Below are positions 25,065 to 35,679 of a DNA stretch of 64,000 bases, piece by piece. The position numbers were made by a program, and so were the translations under genes. This stretch comes from Lathyrus oleraceus. Lineage: Eukaryota; Streptophyta; Magnoliopsida; Fabales; Fabaceae. The notes beneath the pieces are model-generated. The model was not told the origin of the DNA. It worked only from the letters and a program-made list of their open reading frames with translations, and did no database searches. Location of the stretch: the NCBI RefSeq assembly GCF_024323335.1, contig NC_066579.1:131742354-131806353 (forward strand). The letters run 5' to 3'. Numbering within the stretch: position 1 is the stretch's first letter; every line of letters starts with the position of its first letter.

Positions 25065-26800
25065 TGTTAATACCTTAGGATTGACATTAATTTTGTAAAA
25101 CAAATAATGTAATCATCTCTGTTGTTTTAATATGTTGGGTTGAAGAAGTTCAACATCTGGACCAACATGTCATGTACGATGTCACGACATCGTGTCTGTG
25201 ACTTCGTACATGTGTAGAAAACTGAATTAATTAATTCAGTATATATTCTGGGATTAGTGAGGATATTTGGTGAATATCCTAACTTCCATGTGGAGGTCTT
25301 AAAGACTCAATCAGAATATATATAGGCTCCAAATATGGAGATATATATGGAGAGATTTTAGGATTGAAGACCTTGTTTGTAGCAGAAATTTTCTGCTGGC
25401 TTTGTAACAACAAAGAAGAAGTTTGCTGCGATTTCTGAAGGCCCAAATCCAGTTGGGTGATTAGGTTATAAATAGCAAATTGTAACCTAGTTTTTGTAAG
25501 CCTCTTAGAATGAAAAATTAGGGGTGTGTGTGAGGTAAACCTCCCAACCTGTGGGAAGGTTACCATGTGTTTCTCAGTGTTCAAAGCTGAGAGTATTTGT
25601 AACTCAAAGCCTGTAGGTAAGAGTTGTTTGTTCTTGAATGAAGTTGTGAAGCAAGTTCAAGTTGTTTTAACATTACATTGCATTTATAGTGATAGGAATG
25701 GAAACTGGAGGTTTCTATCTAGGAGTTCCTAGGTATAGATTGCATTGGGTAGGGATTAAGTGAAGAGTTGTAAACGGGGGAGTTTAACTCTGAATTAATA
25801 CTGCTGATAGTGGATCTTCTTCCTGGCTTGGTATGCCCCCAAAGTAGGTGATGTTGCACCAAACTGGGTTAACAATTTCCTGTGTTTGTTTACCTTCTGC
25901 ATGTTATAATCCCGTCTGCCATAACTCAGCTTGTATTTTAGTCTGCTTATCAAGATAATAACAGACCTGATACATAGCCTTCTATTTGAATGTCAATCAG
26001 AATGTTTTGACATTCGTCATTAACAACATATACTGAATAATAGGCAGTTTGGTTTGTCTGCTTCAGTTCAGTATTTATTTCAGTCTGGCTATCAAGAGGA
26101 TAACAGACCTTGGCAAAGGATCATTGTGAAACTGTCAAACTGGATGTCTTGACAGTTAGTCATGTATGTTGATACTGAAGTAGAGACTGGTTAGTCTATT
26201 GCAGTACAACAAATTTAGCACAGTCGGGTTTCAGGGACATAACTGAATCAGCATGAGGTTTATGTCTGGTTGTCAAACTGAATGTTGTAACATTCATTCC
26301 TGACAGCATGTGCTGAATTGTAGGATGATTAGTTTTTCTGTTTTAGTAATTTTCTCAGGATAAAATCCAGGAAACTAACAACTGAACTACATGTAATGAA
26401 CCTAACAAATAGCCTATTTGTTAGCACCCTAATAAGTGGAAATTAGATTAACTTATTCAACCTTTATTTTAGGAAATACAAGTACAAGGCCAACAAAGTG
26501 GATTAATGTAACAGATGATGTCCAAATCACTATTGAGACATCTTACTGATAACTGTGTAGGAAAACAAAAAAAAGTTAGAGCTATGGTTGCTCTCTACTG
26601 AGTCTTTCTACCAGATGCACAGAACTAGGTGTTCCTCCATTCTAGGGTGACATAGAAGCAGATGTCGTGACACCTGTGTACATGTGTATATTAGTACAGG
26701 GGTTAAATTGTATAACTGTCTTGCTGTATTAGTGACAATGTTGGATCAGATGTCATGACTTGGAGTAGAACATTTGAATTCTGACTATGCCAGAATTTCA
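25065..26800 (+). mobile_element. 3' LTR of the SIRE-related element
   Basis: 1,736 bp, nearly identical to the left LTR. It carries an extra 18-19 bp (TGAAGACCTTGTTTGTAG) near 25363. It is followed by the duplicated AAAGT. Confidence 0.9.
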
Positions 26801-26805
26801 AAAGT

Positions 26806-27961
26806 TTCATTATGTAAGTTAAAATACTAAACCTCCTTTTCTAAAATAACTCGAAAGAAGATGACTATTGGAATCTGGCATTCCGGTGGGAACCCTCGAA
26901 TGATCGGTCCTGAGCCTCGCGTTTTGGGTTAACCGTTCATTCTTTTCTTTCGTCCCTAAAACACTTTAATTAACTTGGACAGAATAAGGGCCGTTGGGAT
27001 CAAGCATTCTGGCGCAACTCTTTGTACAATTGATTCTTATCAAGCGTTCGTTGTCCACCAAATAATTTTCTCAATTAATTTGAATGAAAAAGGATCATTG
27101 GAATCTAGCATTCCGGTGGAATCCCGAATTATTGATATCGAGGTTTATGTCTCGTTTTCATCAAATTTTCGTCATTCATCTATAAAATACATTTAACACA
27201 TCAAACTCTTTTCTCGCCGCCGTGCGATTAATCTTCAAAACCTTTTCAAAAATGAAAGACATATTATATTAAGATGATGTAAGATAATGCTTAATCCATA
27301 ATTGTTGAGTTGAGATAAGTGATATTTTTCCGAATGTTGATTTGTAAATCCATTCAATGTGATGTATATGTCATCTCCTCCTCTGTTTTGGGTAAAATAA
27401 TGTTTCTCGTCGATTAATACAAGATATCTTTCGCTAAAATCGACCAACAAACAAACATTTTCTATCCATAACTATGTAAGCCTTGAATTCTCTATTGCAC
27501 CTGGAGATACGTAGGAGCAGGATTGCGAAATCTTGTCAGGTACATTAATAAAAAAATTAGGTTTAGTTCCTTTCTGCCCCCTAATAATGGAAATATTTTT
27601 AGGTCCTTTCTCATTAATAAAAAGTTCAAAAACATTTCTCTTATCTCTTTTTCTATCCCAAATGAGTAGAATATTAGAAATTAACATAAGCTAACATTCA
27701 AATCGAAACTAACTAAACGGTTCCCGTTGAGTACAATGGACATGTGGGTGTTGATACCTTCCCTTTGCGTAACTGACCCCCGAACCCTGATATTGGTTGC
27801 GATGACCATATCTTATCCTTTCTCTTAGGAGTTTTATCGATATTTTCCATTTCCCTCTATGGGAATAAATAAAGTTCGGTGGCGACTTTATTCAGTCCAT
27901 CCCACGAGTGTGTGATTGCGCTCCGCGAGTGTTGTGTTCTTATTTTTCGAGGTACGACGCA
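26806..27961 (+). mobile_element. Ogre-type LTR, right part
   Basis: Continues the LTR broken at 19244. It repeats the GCATTCCGGTGG...CGCGTTTTGGGTTAACC motif (26877, partly again at 27109). It ends with GGTGGCGACTTTATTCAGTCC...GCTCCGCGAGTG...TTTTTCGAGGTACGACGCA, which resembles remembered Ogre LTR 3' ends. As this is a 3' LTR no primer site follows. Unrelated reverse-oriented LTR DNA begins right after. Confidence 0.65.
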
Positions 27962-28827
27962 CATTATATAATGAAGAAATATAAAAAAAAATAGAATTCA
28001 CATGACCATTTTCCAAATAACCGATTGAAAATAAATACCTCAATGAAAGCGATTGGACTAAGCAAATAATGATCGCATGATATTAAATGAACCTTGACAA
28101 GCAAAAGGACCAATGAAAGAGGTATGGACTAGATGACGACTAGGATAGTCGATGGACGAAGCCATAAGATATAATGAGATGTAAGCATGCGATGAACCAA
28201 GGACTAGGATTTAGCCAGGTCAGAGTTCAACAACCAAAGGTCTCAAACACAAGCAATGCGCCAATACTCTAAGCCACACAAAGGATCTCATGCCCCTTAA
28301 GGTAAGCCATAAGGTTCACCACCACCCCGATCGATGTACTAGGTTTTAAAATGGAATAGACACCAAAGTGCAACCTCCAAGCCCCTGTGCACCTATGAAT
28401 TAGTGTTTTGGTGCACCCAAAGATCAACCAAACTAAGCACTCAAACACTAACCACTCCTGATTAGGGTTGCAAAGACAAAGCTCCCCAGGCAACATCTCA
28501 GATCAGGGCCCCCAAATAGGATTCAGAAGTCGAACTAGACGCATAGAGGGTCAAGCGCAAGATCCTATAAAGGCAAAGCCAATAATTGGGGTTTCAAGAA
28601 TCAAGGTCTCAAAGAAATAAGCAATTAGGGTTTCGACCCTCATGATGAACAATATCACAATCTCTGAGCCAAATCCCTGATTTTCGTTAACCATAATCTT
28701 GAATCTATGGTGTTTGTTAGCATATGTTGATTATGCATGAATGATGCACGTGGAAGAATTGTGAGTGAGTCTTAAGTTATAAGTCAGATGAAAAGCGAAA
28801 AGGGAGGGAAAATTTTGGGGTACAACA
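27962..28827 (-). mobile_element. Reverse-oriented Ogre-like LTR fragment
   Basis: On the minus strand the segment begins TGTTGTACCCCAAAATTTTC at 28827, an Ogre/Tat-style LTR start. It continues with CATGAGGGTCGAAACCCTAATTG-type sequence. It stops at the end of the plus-strand Ogre LTR at about 27961. No matching partner LTR, primer site or polypurine tract is seen, so it is a fragment. The left edge is not sharply defined. Confidence 0.45.
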
Positions 28828-29111
28828 CATATCACTCCAAATATCCCCAAAACTTAAAATTTTAAACTTTCCCCAATTTGATTTCTTTCCACGTGCCCCA
28901 CCCACCTCTAACTTAGCCAATCAAAGCCCATTAAATTCCATTTATTCCTAACTTTCATAAATTTCAAAGCTTCAAGATTTATCACCTAAACATAATCAAA
29001 CCTAAAACCCACTTCACAAAACCTTCTACAAATCAACCCATAAACCATATAATATAACCAAAGACCCAAAACACCAAATTCAGATTTTCTCAAGTTTCTC
29101 CCAAAACAACA
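28828..29111 (+). other. Athila internal non-coding region upstream of the env-like ORF
   Basis: C- and A-rich leader ending CCAAAACAACA just before the ATG at 29112, as in other plant Athila elements where the env-like ORF follows a non-coding stretch. No coding sequence was seen. Confidence 0.4.
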
Positions 29112-30140
29112 ATGACACCTAAGAAAACAGACAAAGGGAAGCAACTAGAAACTTCAAGGACAAAGAGGAGAAGAGGTAGTTCATCAAACTTAAACCTGTA
29201 TGGCTTCCTATTCACAAAGGAATAACACCACAAGAGGTATGAAATTATATCTCAGAGGTGTATTCTTCACACTAGGCACGTCGATGACGAGACCCTAGAC
29301 ACTTTAGGTCTGACTTTTGAGGTTAATAGGTTGTTCAACAACTTAGGGCTACATTATTTGGTTCATGGAGACTTCCTAGTTTACACCTGTATGAATCTAG
29401 AGTTCTTATGTATTCTAGATATCAATATGTATAAAACACCTATCGAGTTGTGTGAATTTAATTATAACAGGGACACTGACTTTTCGAATGCATAACACTA
29501 ATTATGAGCTCCTTGTAGAAGCCTTAGGGGATATCCTAATTTAGACTGATATAATTTTGGGGCCAGATCACAGAAGAATGTATCTATGGGGCGAAAAGCG
29601 CAAACGCTTCTCGCATTCAAAATCACATTTTTCGTTATATACACAAAGTGGTGGCTCACATTATTTTTCCCAGGGGATAGGAAAAGGCCGACCAGCTTAA
29701 GACAAATGTATTTCCTTCATGCCATGATAAATAGTTATCTAGTTAATGTCGATGTGTTCCTTTCTAAGAAATTTAGCCGAATTACAAAATTTTCTTCGAG
29801 AGACATAGTGATTGGGGGATTGATTACCCTCATCGCATAACATCTTGGTCTCATTTTAAATGAGGACAATGAACTCCCTCTTGCAGGAAGGTCCCGGTGC
29901 GACATGGAATTCATCATGCAAACAAGGATGCTTTATCGCAAGGCGGACACCTATGTCTTAATAGTGCATAAAGAGAGAGTGCTCTACCTACCTAGTGTAA
30001 GAAGGACTATGGTAGATATTGAGAACAATTGGTTGTATACCCGGGATGCTCCCCCAATCGAGGAATCGAAGGAGGAGGATTTTATAGAATTTGAAACTAA
30101 CATTGCAGGTGATGTCATGGATGGTGATATCGATGCATGA
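29112..30140 (+). pseudogene. Athila env-like ORF, broken
   Basis: Starts MTPKKTDKGKQ with a Lys/Arg-rich N-terminus and stops at 29223. After frame changes the reading continues with TLGLTFEVNRLFNNLGLHYL (about 29295-29355). A further frame at 29700-29840 reads RQMYFLHAMINSYLVNVDVF and VIGGLITLIAQHLGL. The last frame at 29904-30140 reads FIMQTRMLYR and RRTMVDIENNWLY with an acidic end. Order and motifs match the env-like or DNA-binding-like ORF downstream of pol in Athila elements. The function of that protein is not established. At least three frameshifts or stops are needed, so it makes no full product. Confidence 0.6.
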
Positions 30141-30365
30141 TCCCACCTATATATAATGAAATAAGTACTTCAAGCCAATATCAAGACCGGTGGGATTGGA
30201 TGTAATCAAAGGTCAAATATTTGAAAGTCGAGCATGTAAGATAAAAAGTGGAACAAGTTCGAAAAGGCGCGGTGGTTAATGATATCTAGAGCATGATGCA
30301 ACATCTAATGTCACACTTTTCGCCTCCTCATTAAGGTTTTGAGAGCCTCTCTTTACCCCCTCCCT

Positions 30366-30424
30366 CTTCAGTAGGAACATTGAGGTCAATGTCTGGTTTA
30401 AGTTGGGGGGGGGGGGGGGGGGTA
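30366..30424 (+). other. Athila post-ORF motif with an 18-base G tract
   Basis: GGAACATTGAGGTCAATGTC followed by TTTAAGTT and 18 consecutive G. Athila elements carry an ACATTGAGG...TTTAAGTTTGGGGG motif here, downstream of the env-like ORF. The G run (30405-30422) is unusually long and prone to slippage or assembly error. Confidence 0.6.
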
Positions 30425-31044
30425 TTTCTCTATTTTATTTTATTTTCTCGCATTTTACTTTTTTGTTGTGTGTTTTATTTTGCTATTTGTATGTCTGTTG
30501 CATGTACCCCGATTTGATTTCCCTGAATTAGAACCTTGAATTTTTTCTTCTTCTGAAAAGCTTTTGATTATGATAGAACCAATAAAGTATATAGGATATG
30601 AGGAATGATAGGCCAAGTTTAGGGACCCCAGGAAAGTTTGATAAAATTGGTATTACTTGAACACCCTAAGTCTTATGAGTAGGATATGAGTTTAAGGTGT
30701 ATTTTGTACCAAATCCTCCAATTTTGAGAAATACTTCCTAAGTAGATTATTATTGACAGTCTGGCATACCATTGATTCGTATATCATGTTTGATTGATTG
30801 AGGAAAACAACACCAAAAAGACAAAAAAAAATGGAGGTAAAAGACAACTACACCTATTAAGTTGGGTAACCCTCACCCGGTTATTCAACCCAACACTAGT
30901 TAAACCTCAATGTTGACCCAAAAAGGACAATAATACTTTCATCTGCAAATAAAAAAGGAAACTAGTTTGCTCATGTGCTGTAAATATCTAAATAAGAAAT
31001 CCTCGATCGATCTTACATGTAAGTGATGACTATTATTATTATTA

Positions 31045-31306
31045 GGCTAAAATAGTCTGTTGGTCCCTATAAGTTAGCGAGTTTTTGATTTTGGTATATG
31101 TAATTTTTTTTTCTGAGTCCTTATATCTCACTTTTTGTGTTGGTTTTAGTCCTTAAAGTCAAAATCCGCAGGTTTCCTGCGAATTTTACTTTTAGGGGCT
31201 AAAACCAACACAAAAGTGAGATATAGGGACTCAGACCAAAAAAAATATTGCAGGGACCAAAATAAAAAACTCGCTAACTTATAGCGACCATAAGACTATT
31301 TAAGCC
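31045..31306. mobile_element. Fold-back MITE (Mutator-like) in the Athila 3' region
   Basis: About 262 bp whose two halves are inverted copies. The left arm starts GGCTAAAATAGTCTGTTGGT and the right arm, reversed, starts GGCTTAAATAGTCTTATGGT. Pairing extends through TTAGCGAGTTTTT and on to a GC-rich centre (CCGCAGG/CCTGCGA). Flanking nine bases TTATTATTA and TTATTAATA agree in eight positions, the duplication size of Mutator-like elements. It has no coding capacity. Confidence 0.75.
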
Positions 31307-31620
31307 TTATTAATATTGTTACTCTAAATGCCTTAATTTATTGTCCCAAACAAAAGGGGAGGAAAATCGAAAAAGTGAGACTTAAGTCCAAATCATAGTT
31401 AGAGAGGTATCTGAAACGAGAGACTTTGGTATGTATTTTTCCTACAGTTCATGTCCTTGTAATGCCTTTGGTGTCAAGAAAGTACATGGGAAACTAGGTC
31501 ATGGCGGATATGAACAAAAATTCATGTATGAGTACCAGTGTTTTTATTTTCATAAGTTTTTTTCGAGCTAAAATTTGACCTAGAAATAGCCTATACAAGT
31601 TGTGTTCCTTGAGGACAAAA

Positions 31621-31643
31621 AACATTTTAAGTTTGAGGGTGTT
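31621..31643 (+). other. Athila polypurine tract region
   Basis: TTTAAGTTTGAGGGTGTT sits directly before the TGATAGG start of the 3' LTR, in the place of the Athila TTTAAGTTTGGGGGTGT tract. Confidence 0.55.
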
Positions 31644-32926
31644 TGATAGGTGGTGCATGAAATATGTTTTTACTTTGATTTATATTCATGTGTGTTTTCA
31701 TCATTTTGTTTCCTTTTTCCATCTGTTTCAGTGTGTTTTTAGTGTTTTCAGGCAATAAAGAAGTATCAGACCAAGTTGAAGCGGAAAATACAAGAAATCA
31801 CACATTTAGGAAATCTCTAGTATAAATTTCCTGTGACCAATACGGTCTGGCCGTGTCAGCTGACACACGTCATGTTTTCCCAAAGATGATTTCCATACAA
31901 AATTCATAGTAGAACACAGACTGCCGTGTTTTCTTACATGAGTCGTGTTGTTCTAACACGATCCCTCGTGTTATCTAACATTGCCTGTGTTAAGCCCAAT
32001 TCTAGCTGCGAATTTCTGGAATTTCATAACGGCTCTCCGACTTTTGGTGTTCCTACTACATTTTCTAGCACAAATTTAATGCTCTTAATTGAAACTTTGG
32101 CTATGAATAGGCTTGAGAATCATTGGATTAGGGACAACTTACCTTACTACAACTTCTCTTATTTCTGGTTGTAAGTTCTATGTTTTTGCTGCAATCTTCA
32201 GAGCACTTTTATCTGTTTTGAGTAATGTTATTTTTATTCAGGTTATTGCTTTCATTTTATTTATTAGATTATGCATGCTATGTTTATTTCTTATTTTATT
32301 GACATGTTTCTCACCATGAGTGAGTAGTCCATTAGAGACAAGGGGTCATGAGACATATCCCATGATAAACCCAGATTGATTTATCCGTATGCGAATAACG
32401 AGAAAAATAAAGAATAGTTGTTATTTTAGAATCTGGATGCTTAAACATACCTGTGTTGGTTGCGAAAGCAAAGGAAAATAAGATGCTGGTAATGTATTAA
32501 AAGGTAATGATCTAGTATCCAAAAGCGGTTTTCTAAACAACCAAGTTGCGGCGCCATTGACAAGGTGTCTTACTCTTTGTTGAGAAGGCCTCATAGTCGT
32601 GCTAAAATTAATACAAGTTCTCAAATGAATAATTCGGTCTAGAGAAAGTAGGTGTTGTACAAAATTTTGTCTATTTTCTATAACTTGCTGTGTTTTTCTC
32701 GTATTCGATTCGGATAGTCAATTGGGTATGTTAGAATTGATAATCATGTACCCCATGTCCTTCTTTTTTTTATTATGTTGATTTTATTCGTTTGCAGTGA
32801 ACCCCCAATATTTTGGTCGCCTTAGTTACACATCGCTAGAGTAAATATCAGTAATCAAACATATCTCCCAATGGTTCGATACCTAATGTACTACTTCGCA
32901 TTATTGTGCACTTGCAGCTTGCATCA
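31644..32926 (+). mobile_element. Athila 3' LTR
   Basis: 1,283 bp from TGATAGGTGG to TTGCATCA, so the ends are TGAT...ATCA. The start matches the truncated left LTR at 14322, and the distal part has a TGTGCACTTGC end as in other Athila LTRs. Followed by GGCAT, the partner of GGCAC before the left LTR. Confidence 0.7.
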
Positions 32927-33192
32927 GGCATAAGATTTCACCTTGATTATGTCTCACAACCGAGGGAAAAGACAACCACGTGCCATTTTGAAAATGCTAT
33001 TGCTAGGAATCGAACGCATGACCGAAGCCACTTTTTACTTCGGTTTTTGGTTGCCCGAGGGAGAAAGTAAACATTTTTTATGACACCCTACATTACCTCG
33101 ACCTTTCAATTTAGGTAAAAGCCTTATTGCAATTGAGGTAAAAACCTAATTAAATATGAGGTAAAATCCCACGTCCGTAGTAGTGAGGATCT

Positions 33193-33357
33193 ATGATGGA
33201 AAAATACGACGATATCCTCTATGAACATAATCAACTGCTAGAATAATTTTTAGGCTTTTGGAAGGACATATAAACACATGGCGCTCTCCTAGAGGGATCA
33301 TTTGATGAGAAAGAGAATGAGTTGGCAGAAGCCCGAGAAACACTGACTTCTTCTTGA
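33193..33357 (+). pseudogene. Coiled-coil C-terminal remnant of the gag-like protein
   Basis: Just outside the right CACTA end the plus strand reads MMEKYDDILYEHNQLLE then a stop, and later SFDEKENELAEARETLTSS. Such Glu/Lys/Leu heptad segments form the C-terminal coiled coil of Transposase_28-associated Gag-like proteins (remembered family pattern). It therefore appears to continue the broken gene seen at 10190-11446 on the other side of the CACTA insertion. Confidence 0.4.
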
Positions 33358-34221
33358 ATATATTATGGACCATCCCCATGTTATCTATAACGCCACTGTT
33401 CCATGTAGAAACGAGTAATAGTGTCTTGATGCAGTGGAGTAAGTTTCTAGTGCAAATAAGAAGAGGTTGACATGTAAGGTTAAAACCCCAACGCTCTAGT
33501 AAGATTCTGAGTGAAAAGTAATGTGAGAGTAAATTATGGTTAAAAAATTTAGATCTTGTATGGAATCCCTTATGTATGAGAAGCGCTCAGAGATCCACTT
33601 GCTTTTAGGAGTCATATGCTAGAAACTGTTAGATGGAATCCAACGACGAATGATGATCCCTGGTGTGGATTGAAAAGAGGTTTAGAGGTCATGGAAGCCC
33701 TCTACCTCAAACATCTTATGACTTTTGGAGTAATAATTGAAACTTTCTGTTCTAAGCCAAACTGATAAATGTAATAATAACAATATTAATGACAAACTTT
33801 ATATTTATATTATAAAAATAATTTTAAAAATACAAAATATCTTTTTTTATAAATATTACTTTTTTCTATTTAAAAATAATAATATTGTTCATTATATAAA
33901 TATAATAAACAGTATTTAGTGTAAATACAAATGTAAAAATTGGGGTAAGTTTTTGTACAGTAAATGACAAGTTTTTTTATTTATTTATAATTGTTCACAA
34001 AACAAAAACTAAAGACAAACATATCCAATCAACTCAACATCATAGAATATCACTATTTTAATTGACATGCAATGTGGCAATGTAAGCACATCACAATTAT
34101 TTATTAACACGATTTTAGAGTTGGTTATAATAAAAGTTAAATATTTAAATAATTTAACCATTAAATAATTGACATTATAAAAATCTCACATTTGAGCATT
34201 TAATGGCTTATTAAACAATTT
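33358..34221. other. Spacer without recognisable gene
   Basis: The first part may still be decayed retrotransposon DNA. From about 33730 it is AT-rich with no coding pattern. Nothing specific could be supported. Confidence 0.4.
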
Positions 34222-34678
34222 AGGACCAGTTTGTTTTAGCTTTAAAAAAATGGATTTTTTCTTTGTATTTTTGAAAATGGATTTTACAAAAATATTTTTC
34301 AAAATATTAAAATTTTTTCTAAATTTGTTTTTTATAAATTAAAAGATTAAATTATTCATTCTATAACATAAATATACGTTATTGAAGATCAAAACATAGT
34401 AAAAATCATAACTTTTTCAAAAAGTTGTATCTTAAAAATGATTTTTATGAAAAACTATTTGAAATAGCTTTAAAATTAAGTGATTTTTTAAAAATTTGAT
34501 ATCCAAAAAAAGTTTCGATAAAATGATGAAATACCTAAAATAACATTTTAAGAATAACTATTCAAACCAAATTTTTATTTGAAACTTTTATGAAAAATTT
34601 GTTTGTAAATTTTTTTTACACTAAAATATGTAATACTATAAAAATCATTTTAAAAAAAAGTCAAAACAAACGGGCCCT
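34222..34678. mobile_element. MITE with AGGGCCCGTTTG-type ends
   Basis: The left end AGGACCAGTTTGTTTTAGCT and the reversed right end AGGGCCCGTTTGTTTTGACT form an imperfect inverted repeat. The interior is A/T-rich and non-coding, with further fold-back words (TTTTGAAAATG, TTTTCAAAATA). The ends are the type found in dispersed plant hAT-like MITEs. No exact target duplication was recognised. Confidence 0.55.
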
Positions 34679-35371
34679 TAAAATTAACTTAAGGTATATA
34701 TTTTTTGGTCAAGAACTTAAGGTATATTCACTATCCTGAAATTTAAAGTTTTTATTTAAAAAATAACATTAAAATATAATTTAAGATTTTAACTATACAA
34801 GATTCTCAACAAACGTCATTAGCTATTTTCCTTCAAAAGGCATAACACTTGACGATAAATTCATAAAATTCCATAAATATAAGTATCATTCAAATATATT
34901 CATCTCTTACAAATTTACGTAGATCTTGTTCGCAAGAGTTGTCACAATTGGTGAGATATGTAAGCCACAAACATTGAGCCCCACACAATCTAGTGTAAAA
35001 GATATGTTCTCTCTTTCATGTTACCAACGTTTCATTGAAGGATACTGGCTCCATGATACAGTGAGGGGGCTGAAAACACCCACGTCATTAAATAACCATG
35101 CAATCGAAACATGCAAGCATTATAAAAAAGAAATAATTATCTTGACCAGAAAAGAAAATTATTATAGAGATTTAATAGTAAAAAAATAAATTTAAGCTAC
35201 ACTCGCGAAGCATTTGCAATTAATTAGAGATGTGATAGTAAAGAAATAATTATTATAGTTAAAAAGTTTAAAGAATATTTTTAAAACAGAATTCAAAAAT
35301 TCAAAAAAAATCTTATATGTAAAAACAAATAAAGCATCATTTTGTGAGTTAAATAATCCTAGCAACACACA

Positions 35372-35373
<2 letters not shown>
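34679..35373. other. Spacer; unassigned short open frame
   Basis: AT-rich DNA. A frame at 34926-35189 of 87 codons (including CYQRFIEGYWLHDTVRG) opens with TTG, matches no domain I know and has no clear gene context. It is not annotated as a gene. Confidence 0.3.

Positions 35374-35463
<90 letters not shown>
35374..35463. repeat. (TA)n microsatellite
   Basis: About 45 uninterrupted TA units. Confidence 0.95.
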
Positions 35464-35468
<5 letters not shown>

Positions 35469-35679
35469 AATTTTAGAATATTTAAGAAATAGATAAATAA
35501 TTAAAATAAAATACAAAGAACTACAATAAATTAAGAGAGAATGATTAGTAAAAAAATTGAAATAGAATTACAAAATTACAAACGTTTAAAGAAATAAATG
35601 TTTGGTATGAAGAATCTCTTCCAATTTAATAAGTGATATTGTGTTTAAATTTCTATATGAATATGTAAAACTATTAAAA

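Larger units (their letters stand above)
19245..26800 (+). mobile_element. Non-autonomous SIRE-related LTR retrotransposon (LARD-like), complete
   Basis: Two LTRs (19245-20963 and 25065-26800), both TGTTAATACC...GAATTTCA, are flanked by a perfect 5-bp duplication AAAGT (19240-19244 and 26801-26805). A Met-tRNA-type primer site follows the left LTR and a polypurine tract precedes the right one. The 4.1-kb interior has no open frame over about 115 codons and no recognisable gag or pol domain on either strand. The LTR end and leader resemble those of the gag-bearing SIRE-like copy at 41914, so it probably moved with proteins supplied by such elements. By eye the LTRs differ at about 30 of about 1,720 positions plus one 18-19 bp indel, which suggests a recent insertion. 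Confidence 0.9.
14322..32926 (+). mobile_element. Athila-type Ty3 retrotransposon, internally deleted and carrying later insertions
   Basis: The two ends are related LTR sequences (TAATAGGTGGTGCATGCAATG at 14322; TGATAGGTGGTGCATGAAAT at 31644). Flanking bases GGCAC (14317-14321) and GGCAT (32927-32931) match a 5-bp target duplication with one change. The 3' half has the env-like ORF, the ACATTGAGG...GTTTAAGTTGGGG motif and a polypurine tract of Athila elements. Gag, protease, RT and integrase are missing. The left LTR breaks off at about 14585, and Ogre-type DNA occupies 14586 to at least 27961. A MITE lies at 31045-31306. Confidence 0.7.
12823..33185. mobile_element. Small CACTA (En/Spm) transposon, split by a nested Athila element
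   Basis: The left end is CACTACATTAAAATATA. The right end, reversed, is CACTACTACGGACGTGGG. Both subterminal regions carry the inverted ACCTCAATT / CCTCGATT-type words and 'CAACCGAG(G)' motifs typical of plant CACTA subterminal repeats (12850-14310 and 32930-33180). The bases outside are AGT (left) and AGG (right), a near match to the expected 3-bp duplication. Without the Athila inserted at 14322-32926 the element is only about 1.75 kb and has no transposase, so it is non-autonomous. It sits inside the gag-like pseudogene, whose pieces are found on both sides. Confidence 0.6.

Noticed and set aside
34926..35189. Possible small gene with IFEGYW-like segment
   Set aside because: TTG start, no domain, no splice or promoter support beyond a weak upstream TATA-like word.
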